A stretch of DNA of 64,000 bases from Cyanobium sp. M30B3 (GCA_018399015.1 CP073761.1:620001-684000); one strand, 5' to 3'. Positions 1 to 9,659 are shown, numbered from the stretch's first letter. Program-made: numbers and translations. The notes: generated by a model from the letters alone, not told the origin.

Positions 1-30
1 CTGAGGCCACTTCCTCCATGCCAAACAGGG

Positions 31-134
31 GACTTGCTCCGGGCCTCTCCAGTCTGAGGCCCGGCCTACGGCCGCGCCTCCGCTGGGATCGGTCCCGTCG
101 CTGCGCCGCTCTCGGCGCCGATTCCCATGGCCAC
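31..134 (+). repeat. Leader repeat copy A
   Basis: A GC-rich leader of about 100 bp directly in front of the ATG at 127. It aligns without gaps to 32472-32575 with about eight mismatches, and identity extends through the start codon into the first codons (ATGGCCAC) of two otherwise unrelated small proteins. It may be a shared regulatory leader or a recombination site. Confidence 0.75.
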
Positions 135-615
135 TGTTGAGTCCTCTGCTCAATCCTCTGCTGAATCCTCAGCTGAATCCTCAGCTGAATCCCAGGCGCT
201 GCTGCTCCATCAATCCACCACCGCCGGCATCACCTGGCGGGTGCTGCTGCGGCCCGAGTTGCGCAGGGCCGGAGAATCCGAGGTGGTGGAGTTCCAGAAG
301 CTGGGGCGCAGGGGCAAGCTGCTCGATCAGGTGATCGGCTGGGGCGGCGGCAGCTGGCGTTCGGAGCCCAGCCGCAAGGTGCCGCAGTGGCTGCGCACAG
401 AAGTTGTGGGGCTCCTGTGTGCACGCTCGGCGGTGAGAGCCGCTGAGGCTGCCGGCGGCAGTGCCGTGCGGCAGCAGCAAGGCGCAGGGGCGGTGATGGC
501 CTTCCCCAGCTTCCTGTCGGCCGAGCTGCTGGCGGCCCATTGCCCGGGGTATTTCCAGCGCCACAGCGCCGGTGGGAGTGCTGCTGCTGCTGCTGGAGAG
601 GTTGCAGGGGGCTGA
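127..615 (+). CDS. Hypothetical protein behind leader repeat A
   Basis: 162 aa, family not recognised. The N-terminus is a short Ser/Ala/Glu repeat (SSAESSAE..., residues 6-22) encoded by tandem 12-15 bp DNA repeats at about 140-193. A basic, Arg-rich middle follows, and the C-terminus is Gly/Ala-rich and of low complexity. The start was chosen because the duplicated leader (31-134) runs exactly into this ATG, and the second leader copy leads the same way into the gene at 32568. The opposite strand has competing open frames, so coding status is only moderately supported. Confidence 0.45.
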   Translation: MATVESSAQSSAESSAESSAESQALLLHQSTTAGITWRVLLRPELRRAGESEVVEFQKLGRRGKLLDQVIGWGGGSWRSEPSRKVPQWLRTEVVGLLCARSAVRAAEAAGGSAVRQQQGAGAVMAFPSFLSAELLAAHCPGYFQRHSAGGSAAAAAGEVAGG

Positions 616-734
616 GAAGCGTCTGGCGTGCAGTGGCTGGCAGTTCGCCAGCGCTGCACGCCGCTCTGGGCCACGGCCGCCCGCAGCCGTTGCATTGGGC
701 ATCAGCAGAGCGCCATCGAGCTGGCCGGACCGGC

Positions 735-923
735 TTACGCGAACACCAGGGTGGAGAGCGGCCACCAGCCGCTGCCGCCCTCGTCGTAGGCCAGCTCCAC
801 AATCGGCTCGTCCTCGGGAATCTCGGCCGCAAGGCTCAGCACCGTCGCGCCGCTCTCTGGGCTGATCCGATCGCGCCAGCAGCGCGCTCCAATCGCTGGC
901 AGGGGTGCCTTGGTGTCAGGCAT
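735..923 (-). CDS. Small hypothetical protein at the end of the tail-fibre operon
   Basis: 62 aa, starting 3 bp after the beta-propeller gene ends, as expected for the last gene of that operon. It is rich in acidic and Pro/Gly residues, with one Cys and a Trp pair near the C-terminus; no membrane segment or signal peptide. The family is not recognised. The tight spacing and strand suggest a small phage tail or fibre-associated protein. Confidence 0.55.
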   Translation of the reverse strand: MPDTKAPLPAIGARCWRDRISPESGATVLSLAAEIPEDEPIVELAYDEGGSGWWPLSTLVFA

Positions 924-926
924 GGC

Positions 927-1976
927 TCACGGGCTCACCATCACCCAGTTGCCAGTCCCACTGAAGCTCACCGCCGCAAACTGCCTGTGCTGGGGTGACC
1001 AGCAGATCGATCGCCAGGCCAGATCGGCCGGCGAGTTGCGTGTGGTCCAGTTGAGGCCATCGGCGCTGCTCATGATCCGGATGCCGCTGCCGCTGCTGGC
1101 GACGGCCACAAGCAGCTGCCGCTGCGGCGACCAGCAAAGGGAAGTCCAGACGTTGTCGGATGCCGAGCTGCGGCTGCTCCAGTGGATGCCATCGCTCGAG
1201 GTCATCACCCGGTCGCCTGTGCCGCTGCTGCTCACCGCCACCAGCAAACCCAGCTCCGCCGCCCAGCAGAGCGCCGCCCAGTTGTTGGCTGCGGCAGCCG
1301 TCCGCAGTGTCCAGTTGCGGCCATCGTCTGAGGTCATCACCCGCTCGCTCTCGCCGCTGCTGCTCACCGCCACCAGCAAGCCCAGCTGCGGTGCCCAGCA
1401 GATCGATCGCCACACCAGATCGGCAGCAGCAGGGCCGGCCGTCCACTCGCTGCCATCGCTGCTGGTCATCACCCGGTTGCCTGTGCCGCTGCGGGCGACG
1501 GCGACCAGCAGGCCCAGTTCGGGCGACCAGCAGATGGAGCTCCAGTTGTTGTCCGCCGGCGTCCGGCGCAGGGTCCAGCTGCGGCCATCCGCTGAGGTCA
1601 TCACCCGCTGGCCCGTGCCGCTGCCGCTGACGGCGACAAACAGCCCCAGCTCAGCCGCCCAGCAGATCGCCAACCAGTTCCGGTCTGCCGCCACTGGTTG
1701 GCTGCTCCAGCGGATGCCATCGCTGGAGGTCATCACCCGATTGCCGCTGCCGCTGCTGGCCACAGCCGCATACAGCTGCAGCTCCGGCGACCAGCACACC
1801 GCCTCCCAGTTGTTGGCCGCCGCAGGGGGAACAGTCGACCAGAGCAATCCCGTGATGCCGAGCACCGGCGGTGTGGCCAGCTGCTCAGCCAGTGCCGCCA
1901 CCGGCAGCCGATAGCTGCCGGCCTCAGGCCCGGCAGGGCGGGTGATCGCCAGCAGGTCATCGCGGTGGAGGCTCAT
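927..1976 (-). CDS. Seven-repeat beta-propeller-like phage tail fibre/adhesin protein
   Basis: 349 aa. After about 45 N-terminal residues there are seven tandem repeats of about 45 aa. Each has a W-x-[SA]-[IL]-C-W core, a strand like LLVAVSSSGTG, then RVMTSSDG and a closing W-[ST]. Repeats of this kind are known in cyanophage and algal-virus fibre proteins. Seven repeats fit a seven-bladed propeller, with the last blade ending at the C-terminus. It overlaps the upstream fibre gene by a few bases, so the two are translationally coupled. Likely role: receptor or surface binding at the tail tip. Repeat structure is seen directly; fold and role are inferred. Confidence 0.75.
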   Translation of the reverse strand: MSLHRDDLLAITRPAGPEAGSYRLPVAALAEQLATPPVLGITGLLWSTVPPAAANNWEAVCWSPELQLYAAVASSGSGNRVMTSSDGIRWSSQPVAADRNWLAICWAAELGLFVAVSGSGTGQRVMTSADGRSWTLRRTPADNNWSSICWSPELGLLVAVARSGTGNRVMTSSDGSEWTAGPAAADLVWRSICWAPQLGLLVAVSSSGESERVMTSDDGRNWTLRTAAAANNWAALCWAAELGLLVAVSSSGTGDRVMTSSDGIHWSSRSSASDNVWTSLCWSPQRQLLVAVASSGSGIRIMSSADGLNWTTRNSPADLAWRSICWSPQHRQFAAVSFSGTGNWVMVSP

Positions 1977-2653
1977 CAGGGCAGGGCGGGCAGGGTGCTG
2001 ATGTCCAGCGGCAGATAGTCGCCGGCGGGCTGGGCGGTGGCCATCGCGGCCTTGAGCGCTGCGGCATCCACCGCCGCCCCCTCCGTGCCGGCGGTGAGGT
2101 CCTCGGCAGCGGCCAGCCGCAGCACACCGGCAGCGGCAGTTGTTGCGGGCTCCACCGTGAGCAGAGGCTGGGCCGGATCGCTCGCATCGACGCTCAGCGG
2201 TGCGGCCACCTGGATGCGGATCACACCGGCGCCATCAGGGCCGAGGGCGGCGTTGGCACTCCAGCTCCTGCCGTCAAACAGCAGCAGGTCACCCTGGGCG
2301 ACCTGCGCTCCGGCGATGCCGCTCCAGCTGGCGCTGGCCGTGCCGGTGCTGCTGGCCAGGTACACATCGCCGGCCGCGGCGCCAGCGGGTGCATCGCTGC
2401 TGGAAGGATCGATCGCGCCGCGGTAGGTGAGGGCGCCGGGGATCACGGCATGGAGGGTGCCATCGGCATCCACCAGCAGGTTGGTGCCGGGCTTGATCGC
2501 ACCGATCGCCGCCGCGGTGGCGGGGGTGAGCATGGAGCTCTTGAGCTCATCAGCAGTGGCCCGGTAGGGCGTGCTGCCGCGTTGCACCAGCAGCAGGTCG
2601 GTGGGCTGGGGGAGCCCGCGGGAGGTGGAGCGGGTTGCTGTGCTGGTGGCCAT
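1976..2653 (-). CDS. Cyanophage-type tail fibre/collar protein
   Basis: 225 aa. The first 45 residues (LLVQRGSTPYRATADELK and context) resemble the N-terminal attachment module of cyanophage fibre proteins. The middle has the typical GDVYLASSTG...SWSGIAG...GDLLLFDG pattern. The C-terminal part is Ala/Thr/Asp-rich (PATTAAAGVLRLA). No signal peptide. It sits between a small protein and the propeller fibre, which begins at its stop codon, so the two probably form one tail-fibre unit. Confidence 0.7.
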   Translation of the reverse strand: MATSTATRSTSRGLPQPTDLLLVQRGSTPYRATADELKSSMLTPATAAAIGAIKPGTNLLVDADGTLHAVIPGALTYRGAIDPSSSDAPAGAAAGDVYLASSTGTASASWSGIAGAQVAQGDLLLFDGRSWSANAALGPDGAGVIRIQVAAPLSVDASDPAQPLLTVEPATTAAAGVLRLAAAEDLTAGTEGAAVDAAALKAAMATAQPAGDYLPLDISTLPALP

Positions 2654-2701
2654 CGGGATCAGCAGGGTGAGACGGAAGGGGAAGCAAGCCAGCCCAGGCG
2701 A

Positions 2702-2944
2702 TCAGGACGGCAGGGGACTGAGCAGGCGCAGATCCAGGGCCAGCACCACCACCCCATCGCCTGCAGTGGCACTGATGAGCGGCGCCAGTGCCTGCATTGC
2801 CGTAATGCCGCCGTTGGGCGGTGGTTCAGGGCTGCCGCCGTCCTGCAGCTGCGCCTGGCCCAGGAAGATCACCCCCTGGGCACGGGCCTCACGGCTGCTG
2901 CGGACAGCCAGTGCGGCCAGCAGGGCGGGATTGGTTGAGGCCAT
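2702..2944 (-). CDS. Small hypothetical phage protein
   Basis: 80 aa using the ATG at 2944. Longer starts would overlap the gene at 3039-3911, so the short form is preferred. It has a helical N-terminus, a Pro/Gly-rich centre and a hydrophobic C-terminus. It sits in the capsid-to-tail operon between the SAP-like protein and the tail fibre. Family not recognised. Confidence 0.5.
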   Translation of the reverse strand: MASTNPALLAALAVRSSREARAQGVIFLGQAQLQDGGSPEPPPNGGITAMQALAPLISATAGDGVVVLALDLRLLSPLPS

Positions 2945-3038
2945 CGGCAGCAGGGCAGTGCTGCAGAGCTGTTGCCAGGGCCGCCAAACCCCAAGCCCCT
3001 GGCCACCGTGCCCCTGGCCCGGATGGCAGGGGCGGGGA

Positions 3039-3911
<873 letters not shown>

Positions 3912-3912
3912 C

Positions 3913-4347
3913 TCACAGCCCCTGGTTGGCGGTGAGCGCCACGGTCATCGCCGCCGGTGTAGACGGGGAGACCATCGCCCGCGCCAGACGCAGGCAGGGC
4001 GGGGTGATCAGCTCGCTGTCGGCTGGGTTGAGCAGCAACGCAGCGCCGCTGATCAAGGCCTCCACCTTGCCGCCGCTGGCGGGAATCGCCACGGCGGCAG
4101 CCGTGATCCAGCTGCCGGCGCTGCCGTCAGCCAAAAGCGGCGCCAGCTCCAGCGTCACCGTCACCGCCTCGCTGTGGCCGGGATGGGAGGCGACGAGCAC
4201 AAAGGTGCTGGTGGCATCGAGGTCGGTGCCGAGGTTCACCACATCACCGCTGCTGCGGCTGTGCTCGTAGCAGTCGGTCGCCGAATGGTTGATCCAGCCG
4301 ACGAGCACCGTCTGGGCGTCGAGCAGCCGGGTGGCTTGGGCAGTCAT
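3913..4347 (-). CDS. Putative capsid decoration/head-stabilising protein
   Basis: 144 aa from the ATG at 4347 (MTAQATRLL); the longer upstream frame overlaps the capsid gene and was not used. It is a beta-rich small protein with repeated hydrophobic strands (FVLVASHPGH, AVTVTLELAPLL, GSWITAAAVAIP). It sits directly downstream of the major capsid gene, where phages often encode decoration or head-stabilising proteins. The function is positional inference; no specific family was recognised. Confidence 0.6.
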   Translation of the reverse strand: MTAQATRLLDAQTVLVGWINHSATDCYEHSRSSGDVVNLGTDLDATSTFVLVASHPGHSEAVTVTLELAPLLADGSAGSWITAAAVAIPASGGKVEALISGAALLLNPADSELITPPCLRLARAMVSPSTPAAMTVALTANQGL

Positions 4348-4442
4348 GGAATGGGTCTCCAGAGAAAGGGGAAGAAGCAGCGCTGCCGGTGGGCCGGCTG
4401 TTATGCGCTCGCGATGGGAAGGGCTCTGCTGCTGGCGGTGGC

Positions 4443-5381
4443 TCAGACCACCAGCGGCATGGGCGCCACGTTGAACAGGCGGGCAGCGGCCTTGCGGTTG
4501 CACACGGCAAAGCCCACGTACCAATCCACCCGCGTGCGGAACACCGGCGCGTCGTGCACCTCCCCGAAGTCCCGCACCGAGATGCCGTAGCGCCCCTCGA
4601 ACGGGCCCTGCAGACCGCAGACCGCCGCATCCCCGAGCACACAGCAGTAGATCGAGGTGGTGTCCCCCGGTTCGTCGTAGCCGAGCACGGCGTTGCCCTC
4701 GGCGTCCTCCTCCACCAGCAGGATCTCCACCCCCTCGAAGAAGTGCCGGCCGTCGATCACCTCGTAGAGGTCGCCCCCGGCCTGGCGGGAGGCGGTGCTG
4801 ATCTGGCGGCGGGCGGCCTTGCTGGCGATCAGCACCTTGTCGCCGCCGTAGCCGATCACGCTGTCGGTCAACGCCTCCAGCGCCAGCAGGTTGAGGGTGC
4901 TGCCGCCGTTGTCGATCGTCTGGTCCTCGCCCGGCACCAGGCGCTTGCTCAGCCCGTTGAACGCCCGCGGATCAAAGGTGTCATCGCCGTTGATGATCGC
5001 CGCCTCCAGCGTCAGCCGCATGGAGCGCACCTTCATCTCGGTCTGGGCGGCACGGGCCTCGGGGCCCTGCAGATCAACGATCGAGCGGTCCACATCCAGG
5101 TCGCCGCCAAAGAGGTGTACGAACTCCGAATCGGAGTTGATGACGCCATAGCTCTGGCGGTAGCCCTCATTCACCGCCCGGAAACCGACGCGGGGCAGCT
5201 TGGTCTCCGCCGGGAAGCTCAGCGAGCCGCCCACGAGGTTGCGGAACGGCAGGCGGCGCAGCAGCTCCCCCTCCGCAAAGGTCTTGAGCACCGCCAGCTG
5301 TTCCGCTCGGCGGGCGTATTTCTGCGCCTCGATCAAGGTCAGGCCCAAGGGCACGCTCCAGGGGCCTCGCCCCAGTGACAA
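4443..5381 (-). CDS. Phage major capsid protein
   Basis: 312 aa, typical length for a compact HK97-fold or related major capsid protein. It has an N-terminal helix (LTLIEAQKYARR), a central segment (FGGDLDVDRSIVDL), an acidic/helical spine-like region with MKVRSMRLTLEAAIINGD, and a beta-rich P-domain-like C-terminus ending in NVAPMPLVV. It is the first gene of a minus-strand block running into decoration, SAP-like and fibre genes. The scaffold gene, normally adjacent, is 29 kb away at 34374-35333. Confidence 0.8.
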   Translation of the reverse strand: MSLGRGPWSVPLGLTLIEAQKYARRAEQLAVLKTFAEGELLRRLPFRNLVGGSLSFPAETKLPRVGFRAVNEGYRQSYGVINSDSEFVHLFGGDLDVDRSIVDLQGPEARAAQTEMKVRSMRLTLEAAIINGDDTFDPRAFNGLSKRLVPGEDQTIDNGGSTLNLLALEALTDSVIGYGGDKVLIASKAARRQISTASRQAGGDLYEVIDGRHFFEGVEILLVEEDAEGNAVLGYDEPGDTTSIYCCVLGDAAVCGLQGPFEGRYGISVRDFGEVHDAPVFRTRVDWYVGFAVCNRKAAARLFNVAPMPLVV

Positions 5382-5429
5382 CAGCAGCTGTTGCCAGGTC
5401 CGCTTAAGCCACTGGTTTGTGCTCAGCGC

Positions 5430-5535
5430 AGGTCAGCAGGGGTGGTCGCTGGCGGCAAGAGCAGCAGGCGCTCCGCAGAATGCCCTGGTGCAACGGGGCG
5501 AGGGGGTGATGCACCGTCTGCCCCGCTGCTTCTCC
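5430..5535 (+). repeat. Leader-like repeat copy D
   Basis: Contains GAGCAGCAGGCGCTCCGCAG-type sequence and ends in CTGCCCCGC. It aligns over about 80 bp with 14566-14650, which leads into a small gene; here no ORF follows. The core CTCCGCAG-ATGCCC also occurs near 33297. Confidence 0.6.
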
Positions 5536-5553
5536 TGAATTCACTCCCCGGAT

Positions 5554-5690
5554 TTAACCCAACGACCCAGCCCAGCCACTGATCGAGGCGTCCTTGCCAC
5601 TGAGCTGCTCCCGCCATTGCTTCAACATCTCCACCACGGCGTTCCACACCGGCTGTTGGAACGCAAACCCTCGGCCATCTGGCGCCTTAT
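5554..5690 (-). pseudogene. C-terminal remnant of a phage gene, cut by the SAHH-like gene insertion
   Basis: An open frame ends at the TAA at 5554-5556 and encodes a natural-looking C-terminus (PVWNAVVEMLKQWREQLSG...). It is open up to about 5690, exactly where the adenosylhomocysteinase-like gene ends. It lies just upstream of the capsid gene on the same strand. I read it as the tail of the gene that once preceded the capsid gene; the rest was lost or displaced by the inserted cargo. The family is not recognised. Confidence 0.45.
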
Positions 5691-6952
5691 TCCATTTTGC
5701 GGAAAGCATCCTCCAGGTCGTCCTCGAATGTTGGATCCAGCGGAACCAATCCGCCTAGGTGCTCGCTCTGCACGGCCTGAATCGCACCGTGCACCATTAT
5801 TGCCTGTGTGATCTGCATCTGCTCCGGCATAATCCGGTTAAGCCGCCCATCGAAATTAACCGGAAAGCCACCATTGGCAATGTGCACAACATGATCGATC
5901 ACCTGGAGGCTGATGTCGGCATGAACATTACCGTTGATCAGGCTATCGCTGTTGATTACGAAGACATCATCAAAGGCTGAGGCCTGAGCGTATTCCACGA
6001 AATCCTCCCGTGCCAGTTCGCTGGCACCTGAGGATGCGCTGATCAACAGAGATTCGGGTGCCAGATGCACGTAATCCCACATCTCGAAGCTGCACGTGCC
6101 CGTGCAGCCCAGTACCAGTCCGAAGCCCCCTTCCACCCGCTCACGGTTCCAAGCGCTGTAGCCATCTTCCAGGGCCTGCCGTTGGCTTTCAGAGCTCACA
6201 TCCACCACATGAATCTGTGCTCGTGACAGGCCGAGAGATGCATTCAGTTCAGCTGCCACTGCCATACCGATCGCCCCGTAGCCGAGTACCAGAGCTCGTG
6301 GTGCCCGGCGCAGAATTTCATCTGCGCCGGGACGGGCCGCGATTTTCTCCATCACCGCACCGCATACGGCAGTGGCAATAAATGCCGGTTCCAGCTTTTT
6401 CTTGGGCCTTGATTCGGCAATATTAATGACAGGAATATCTCTACAGTAGTGACGGATAGCTGCATTGCGGTTGTACTTGATAATGCCCCGGGTGGTTTGC
6501 TCCACGATGACCAGTCTGCGAAGATGCTGGCGTAGGCAGATCATCGCCTCTAGGAAATAACCGCCATCATCAAGAACCAGTAGTGGCGCGTCTATTCCGT
6601 TGGCTGCGATGTAGTCGCGAATCCAGTTTGTCACTCTCAAACGCTGGTAGCTGTTGTAGCGTTGCTCCAGTTTGTAGTTGTGGCATATAAAGTTGCTCCT
6701 TGGTACCGCCCGGCGACGGATCAGCTCATCACGGATCTCCGGTGATGAGGTGTAGGGAATATCCAGCCAGTGGAAGTCATTCACACGTACCCCGAGATCG
6801 AGGATCACCTCTGCTTGGGGCAGATGGTTTTCCAGCTGGTGTTGCAGAAACAGCACTTGCCAGCCGGCCAGGGTCGCACTGTCGCCGCACCGCTTCGCCG
6901 TCCAGTCGAGTAGAGGCATCCGCTGTCGCGCGTCGGGGTCGAATAGCCGCAT
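5687..6952 (-). CDS. Adenosylhomocysteinase-like NAD-binding protein
   Basis: 421 aa, close to SAH hydrolase length. Seen: LVLDDGGYFLE near residue 125, VVEQTTRGI near 150, a Rossmann dinucleotide motif VLGYGAIGMAVAAEL near 230, and the C-terminal NGGFPVNFDGRLNRI, which corresponds to the SAH hydrolase C-terminal region. True SAHH has a Lys/Asp pair and GVSEETTTG here; this sequence is divergent, so the substrate may differ. It sits back-to-back with the recombinase/IS91 pair and cuts off a phage gene at 5690. Base composition is AT-richer than the flanking phage genes. Probably acquired cargo. Confidence 0.7.
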   Translation of the reverse strand: MRLFDPDARQRMPLLDWTAKRCGDSATLAGWQVLFLQHQLENHLPQAEVILDLGVRVNDFHWLDIPYTSSPEIRDELIRRRAVPRSNFICHNYKLEQRYNSYQRLRVTNWIRDYIAANGIDAPLLVLDDGGYFLEAMICLRQHLRRLVIVEQTTRGIIKYNRNAAIRHYCRDIPVINIAESRPKKKLEPAFIATAVCGAVMEKIAARPGADEILRRAPRALVLGYGAIGMAVAAELNASLGLSRAQIHVVDVSSESQRQALEDGYSAWNRERVEGGFGLVLGCTGTCSFEMWDYVHLAPESLLISASSGASELAREDFVEYAQASAFDDVFVINSDSLINGNVHADISLQVIDHVVHIANGGFPVNFDGRLNRIMPEQMQITQAIMVHGAIQAVQSEHLGGLVPLDPTFEDDLEDAFRKME

Positions 6953-7206
6953 GGCGGGCTCTCTCCGTGCCGGAACCGGAATAACCCATGTTGAACTAAG
7001 CCGCTACGCGGCAGATTCCAACAGCCAATCATAGCCAAGCCCCTGTCGGGACCTGCCATTGCGCCGCCGATACGATCAGCCCACTGCGGCGGAGTGCGGC
7101 GGTTGGCTGGCCTTCAATGTCGTGCAGCCAGGAGAGAAAGACACTGAGGAATGCGCATCCATCGATGTGCAGCGTTCCTTTATCTTTCCTTCCGGAGGCA
7201 TCACCC

Positions 7207-8115
7207 ATGGATCCTGCTGAGCAGGCCAGATTTGATTCGCGCCTAGATGCAATGACGCAGGCCATGCACCTGCATGGTCTGCGCGACAAGACGATCGACA
7301 GTTACAGACGCACGCTCTATCGGATAGCTGGACACTTTGGCCGCTGCCCGGACGACCTTCAGCCTGACGAGTTGAAAGACTACTTTTCTACCATGCTGGA
7401 GCAATACTCATGGAGCACGATTAAGGTTGACCTTTCCAGCCTGCAGTTCTTCCACCGCTATGTGCTGGAGCGGGAGATGGAATGGATCAAGATCATCCGT
7501 CCCCCGCGTGTGCGCACGCTGCCAGACATTCCAACCCGGGAGGAAGTTCAGCTCTTAATCAACACAGTGCGCAAGTTACGCTACCGGATTTTTCTGCTGG
7601 TGGTCTATAGCCTGGGGCTGCGGATCACAGAAGGCCTGGCTCTGGAGGTCGCTGATATCGATGGCAGCCAGCGTCGCGTGCACATCCGCGATGGCAAGGG
7701 CGGCAAGGATCGCTACGTCCCCCTGCCGGCGTTGACCCTGCAGGCGCTGCGCCGCTTCTGGAGCAGCCACCGCCACCCGCGGCTGCTGTTCCCCTCGCCG
7801 GCTGGTCACCAGATCATCGTGCGCATCGCCAGTGCACCGATGGATGCCAGCGGCGTGCAGGCAGCCCTGAGGGCAGCACGGCTGGACTGTCGCATCCAGA
7901 AAAAACTCACGGTCCACAGCCTGCGCCATGCCTATGCCACCCACCTGCTGGAGCAGGGGATGGACCTGAGGTTGATCCAGTCGCTGCTCGGCCACAGCCA
8001 CAGCAACACCACCGCCCGCTACGCCCACATCACCCAGGTGGTGCGCCACAACAGCCGTGAGCGCATCGAGAGGCTGCTCGATGGCTTCCAGCTGCGCTGG
8101 GAGGAGGGCGTGTGA
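7207..8115 (+). CDS. Tyrosine recombinase of an IS91-type element
   Basis: 302 aa from the ATG at 7207, preceded by a strong GGAGG Shine-Dalgarno; the longer frame from 7117 lacks one. It has an N-terminal SAM-like core-binding domain (residues 10-90) and a C-terminal catalytic domain with Arg in YSLGLRITEGL, the HSLRHAYATHLL box, LLGHSHSNTTARYAH and the catalytic Tyr. The set R-H-R-H-Y is complete. It overlaps the transposase gene, so the pair is co-translated. Role: accessory recombination during transposition of the IS91-like element. It is not the phage integrase, which lies at the right edge of the window. Confidence 0.85.
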   Translation: MDPAEQARFDSRLDAMTQAMHLHGLRDKTIDSYRRTLYRIAGHFGRCPDDLQPDELKDYFSTMLEQYSWSTIKVDLSSLQFFHRYVLEREMEWIKIIRPPRVRTLPDIPTREEVQLLINTVRKLRYRIFLLVVYSLGLRITEGLALEVADIDGSQRRVHIRDGKGGKDRYVPLPALTLQALRRFWSSHRHPRLLFPSPAGHQIIVRIASAPMDASGVQAALRAARLDCRIQKKLTVHSLRHAYATHLLEQGMDLRLIQSLLGHSHSNTTARYAHITQVVRHNSRERIERLLDGFQLRWEEGV

Positions 8116-9218
8116 TGGTGCTCCTCTCCGAGGTGGTCGAACGCCACCAGGGCGAACTAGAGCGCCTGCATGGACCCCAGTTGCTGCCCAGCCATCGCCA
8201 GGCCCTGCAGGCGATGCGGCGCTGCCGCCGCCAGGGCGGAGACCTGATGGTGCTCCGCTGCAGCGACTGCCACCACCGCCTCAAGGTTCCCCACTCCTGC
8301 GGGCATCGCAGCTGCCCCCACTGCCAACACACGGGCAGCCAGCGCTGGATCGAGCGGCAGCAGGCCAAGCTGCTGCCGGTGGAGTACTTCCTGATCACCT
8401 TCACGGTGCCGGCCGAGCTGCGGGCTCTGTTCTGGAGTAAGCAACGCATCAGCTACGACCTGCTGCTCAAAACCGCCTGGCAGACGGTGGACTCCTTTGC
8501 CCGCAGAGATCCCAGGCTCAAGGGGATCACCGGTGCCCATGCGGTGCTGCATACCCACAGCCGCCGCCTGGACTTCCATCCCCACGTGCACCTGATCGTC
8601 CCTGCTGGTGCGATCCACCGCCAGCCAGCAGTGGCAGGGCAGAAGGGAGGCCAGCCGAGAACCTGGCAGTGGAAAGAGCGGGGCTATCTCTTCCCGGCCA
8701 CCAACCTGGCCAAGGTGTTCCGCGCCAAATGGCTGGACGGCATGCGCAGAGCGGGATTGCAGGTGCAGGCAACGATCCCAAGGGATTGGGTGGTGCACTG
8801 CACATCAGTCGGCAGTGGCAGCAAGGCGCTGGTGTATCTGGGGCGCTACCTCTACCGCGGAGTGCTCCCGGAAAAGGACATCCTCAGTGATCGCGATGGC
8901 CAGATCACCTTTCGCATCCGCGACAACAGCGGTGCGGAGCAGATCCAGAGCCTGCCAGGGGCGGAGTTCCTGTGGATGCTGCTGCGACATGTGCTGCCCA
9001 AACGCTTCCGGCGCGCCCGCGACTACGGCCTGCTCCATGGCAACAGCCAGAAGCTGCTGCAGGTGGTGCAACTGCTGCTGCGCGTCGTGCTGCCGGAACC
9101 CCGGCAAGGCCAGCCCTGGCAGAACCAGCCCACCCCACCCATCCGCTGCCCACACTGCGGCGGTGTGATGGCAATCATCGCTGTGAGGGTGCGAGAAATC
9201 AACCCAGCGCCAGCTTGA
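8112..9218 (+). CDS. IS91-family HUH transposase
   Basis: 368 aa. An N-terminal Cys-rich zinc-binding module (LRCSDC...CGHRSCPHCQ, residues about 45-75) is followed by the HUH nickase motif HPHVHLIVP near residue 155 and the tyrosine segment YLGRYLYRGVL near 240. These are the hallmarks of IS91/IS801-type rolling-circle transposases. It begins GTG-ATG inside the stop of the tyrosine recombinase gene. It appears full length and may be active. Confidence 0.88.
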   Translation: MMVLLSEVVERHQGELERLHGPQLLPSHRQALQAMRRCRRQGGDLMVLRCSDCHHRLKVPHSCGHRSCPHCQHTGSQRWIERQQAKLLPVEYFLITFTVPAELRALFWSKQRISYDLLLKTAWQTVDSFARRDPRLKGITGAHAVLHTHSRRLDFHPHVHLIVPAGAIHRQPAVAGQKGGQPRTWQWKERGYLFPATNLAKVFRAKWLDGMRRAGLQVQATIPRDWVVHCTSVGSGSKALVYLGRYLYRGVLPEKDILSDRDGQITFRIRDNSGAEQIQSLPGAEFLWMLLRHVLPKRFRRARDYGLLHGNSQKLLQVVQLLLRVVLPEPRQGQPWQNQPTPPIRCPHCGGVMAIIAVRVREINPAPA

Positions 9219-9535
9219 AACCATCAACAAGGGAAGGAATAGACCGTAGTGAGTAGCAACCGCAGTCGATGATGGTCCGTTCTCAACCAGAACCGGCCTG
9301 CTGGCCCGCCTGCGTGCCTAGAGTGGAGAGCTGCATAGCTCGACGAGTCTGCACCCCCATCTGTAGGCCATTTCTCCTAGGGCAGAAGCTAAAGCAGAGC
9401 TGAAAAGCGGCCTGATTGTTCTGCAGTAGGCGCTGGGCCTTAGCGTTGCCGGCTTGTTCAACTTCGGATAAGATCGTGGCTGCGCACGATCTATCCATAA
9501 TCGTTGGCAATGGAGGTCACTATTGCCAGCAACCA
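9219..9535. other. Non-coding or unrecognised DNA between the IS91 end and the eCIS fragment
   Basis: About 320 bp. The first 80 bp probably include the IS91 3' end. The rest has minus-strand open frames without a recognisable family, possibly a remnant of another element. The eCIS open frame starts to make sense again only from about 9540. Confidence 0.4.
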
Positions 9536-9649
9536 TCACTCCCTGCCATCGAGCCTGGCCAGGGCCGGCGCAGAGCGCGGGGCGCTGGCCTCGTAGACAC
9601 CGGGGGCCCGGCCGGAAAGCCAGGGCTGAATGGGCCGGGTGACGACCAT
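9536..9649 (-). pseudogene. Truncated N-terminus of a second contractile sheath-like protein
   Basis: 37 codons starting at 9649, 8 bp after the tube gene stops. The peptide has the APGVYE motif followed by PALARLD, like the N-terminus of sheath subunits (compare LAPGVYVEE in the full sheath gene at 10136-12076). It then runs into a stop and foreign sequence. eCIS loci often carry more than one sheath gene. I infer that the rest of this gene and the downstream eCIS genes were lost at a junction near 9536, next to the IS91 element. Confidence 0.5.
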
Positions 9650-9659
9650 CGCTCCGCGC

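Larger units (their letters stand above)
6990..9300 (+). mobile_element. IS91-like element with tyrosine recombinase accessory gene (ends approximate)
   Basis: Two overlapping plus-strand genes form the element: a tyrosine recombinase and an HUH transposase with a Cys-rich zinc motif. Such pairs are known in part of the IS91 family. IS91 elements have no terminal inverted repeats. The 3' end is probably near 9280-9296, where GGTTCT/AGAACC-type inverted sequence (GTTCTCAACCAGAAC) resembles an oriIS hairpin. The 5' end is only bracketed by the start of the SAHH-like gene. Confidence 0.65.

Noticed and set aside
910-1914. Long plus-strand frame of 334 aa
   Set aside because: Exact shadow of the seven-repeat propeller gene; its apparent repeats mirror the coding repeats on the minus strand.
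4389-5378. Plus-strand frame of 329 aa
   Set aside because: Antisense to the whole capsid gene; the minus strand has the recognisable capsid features.
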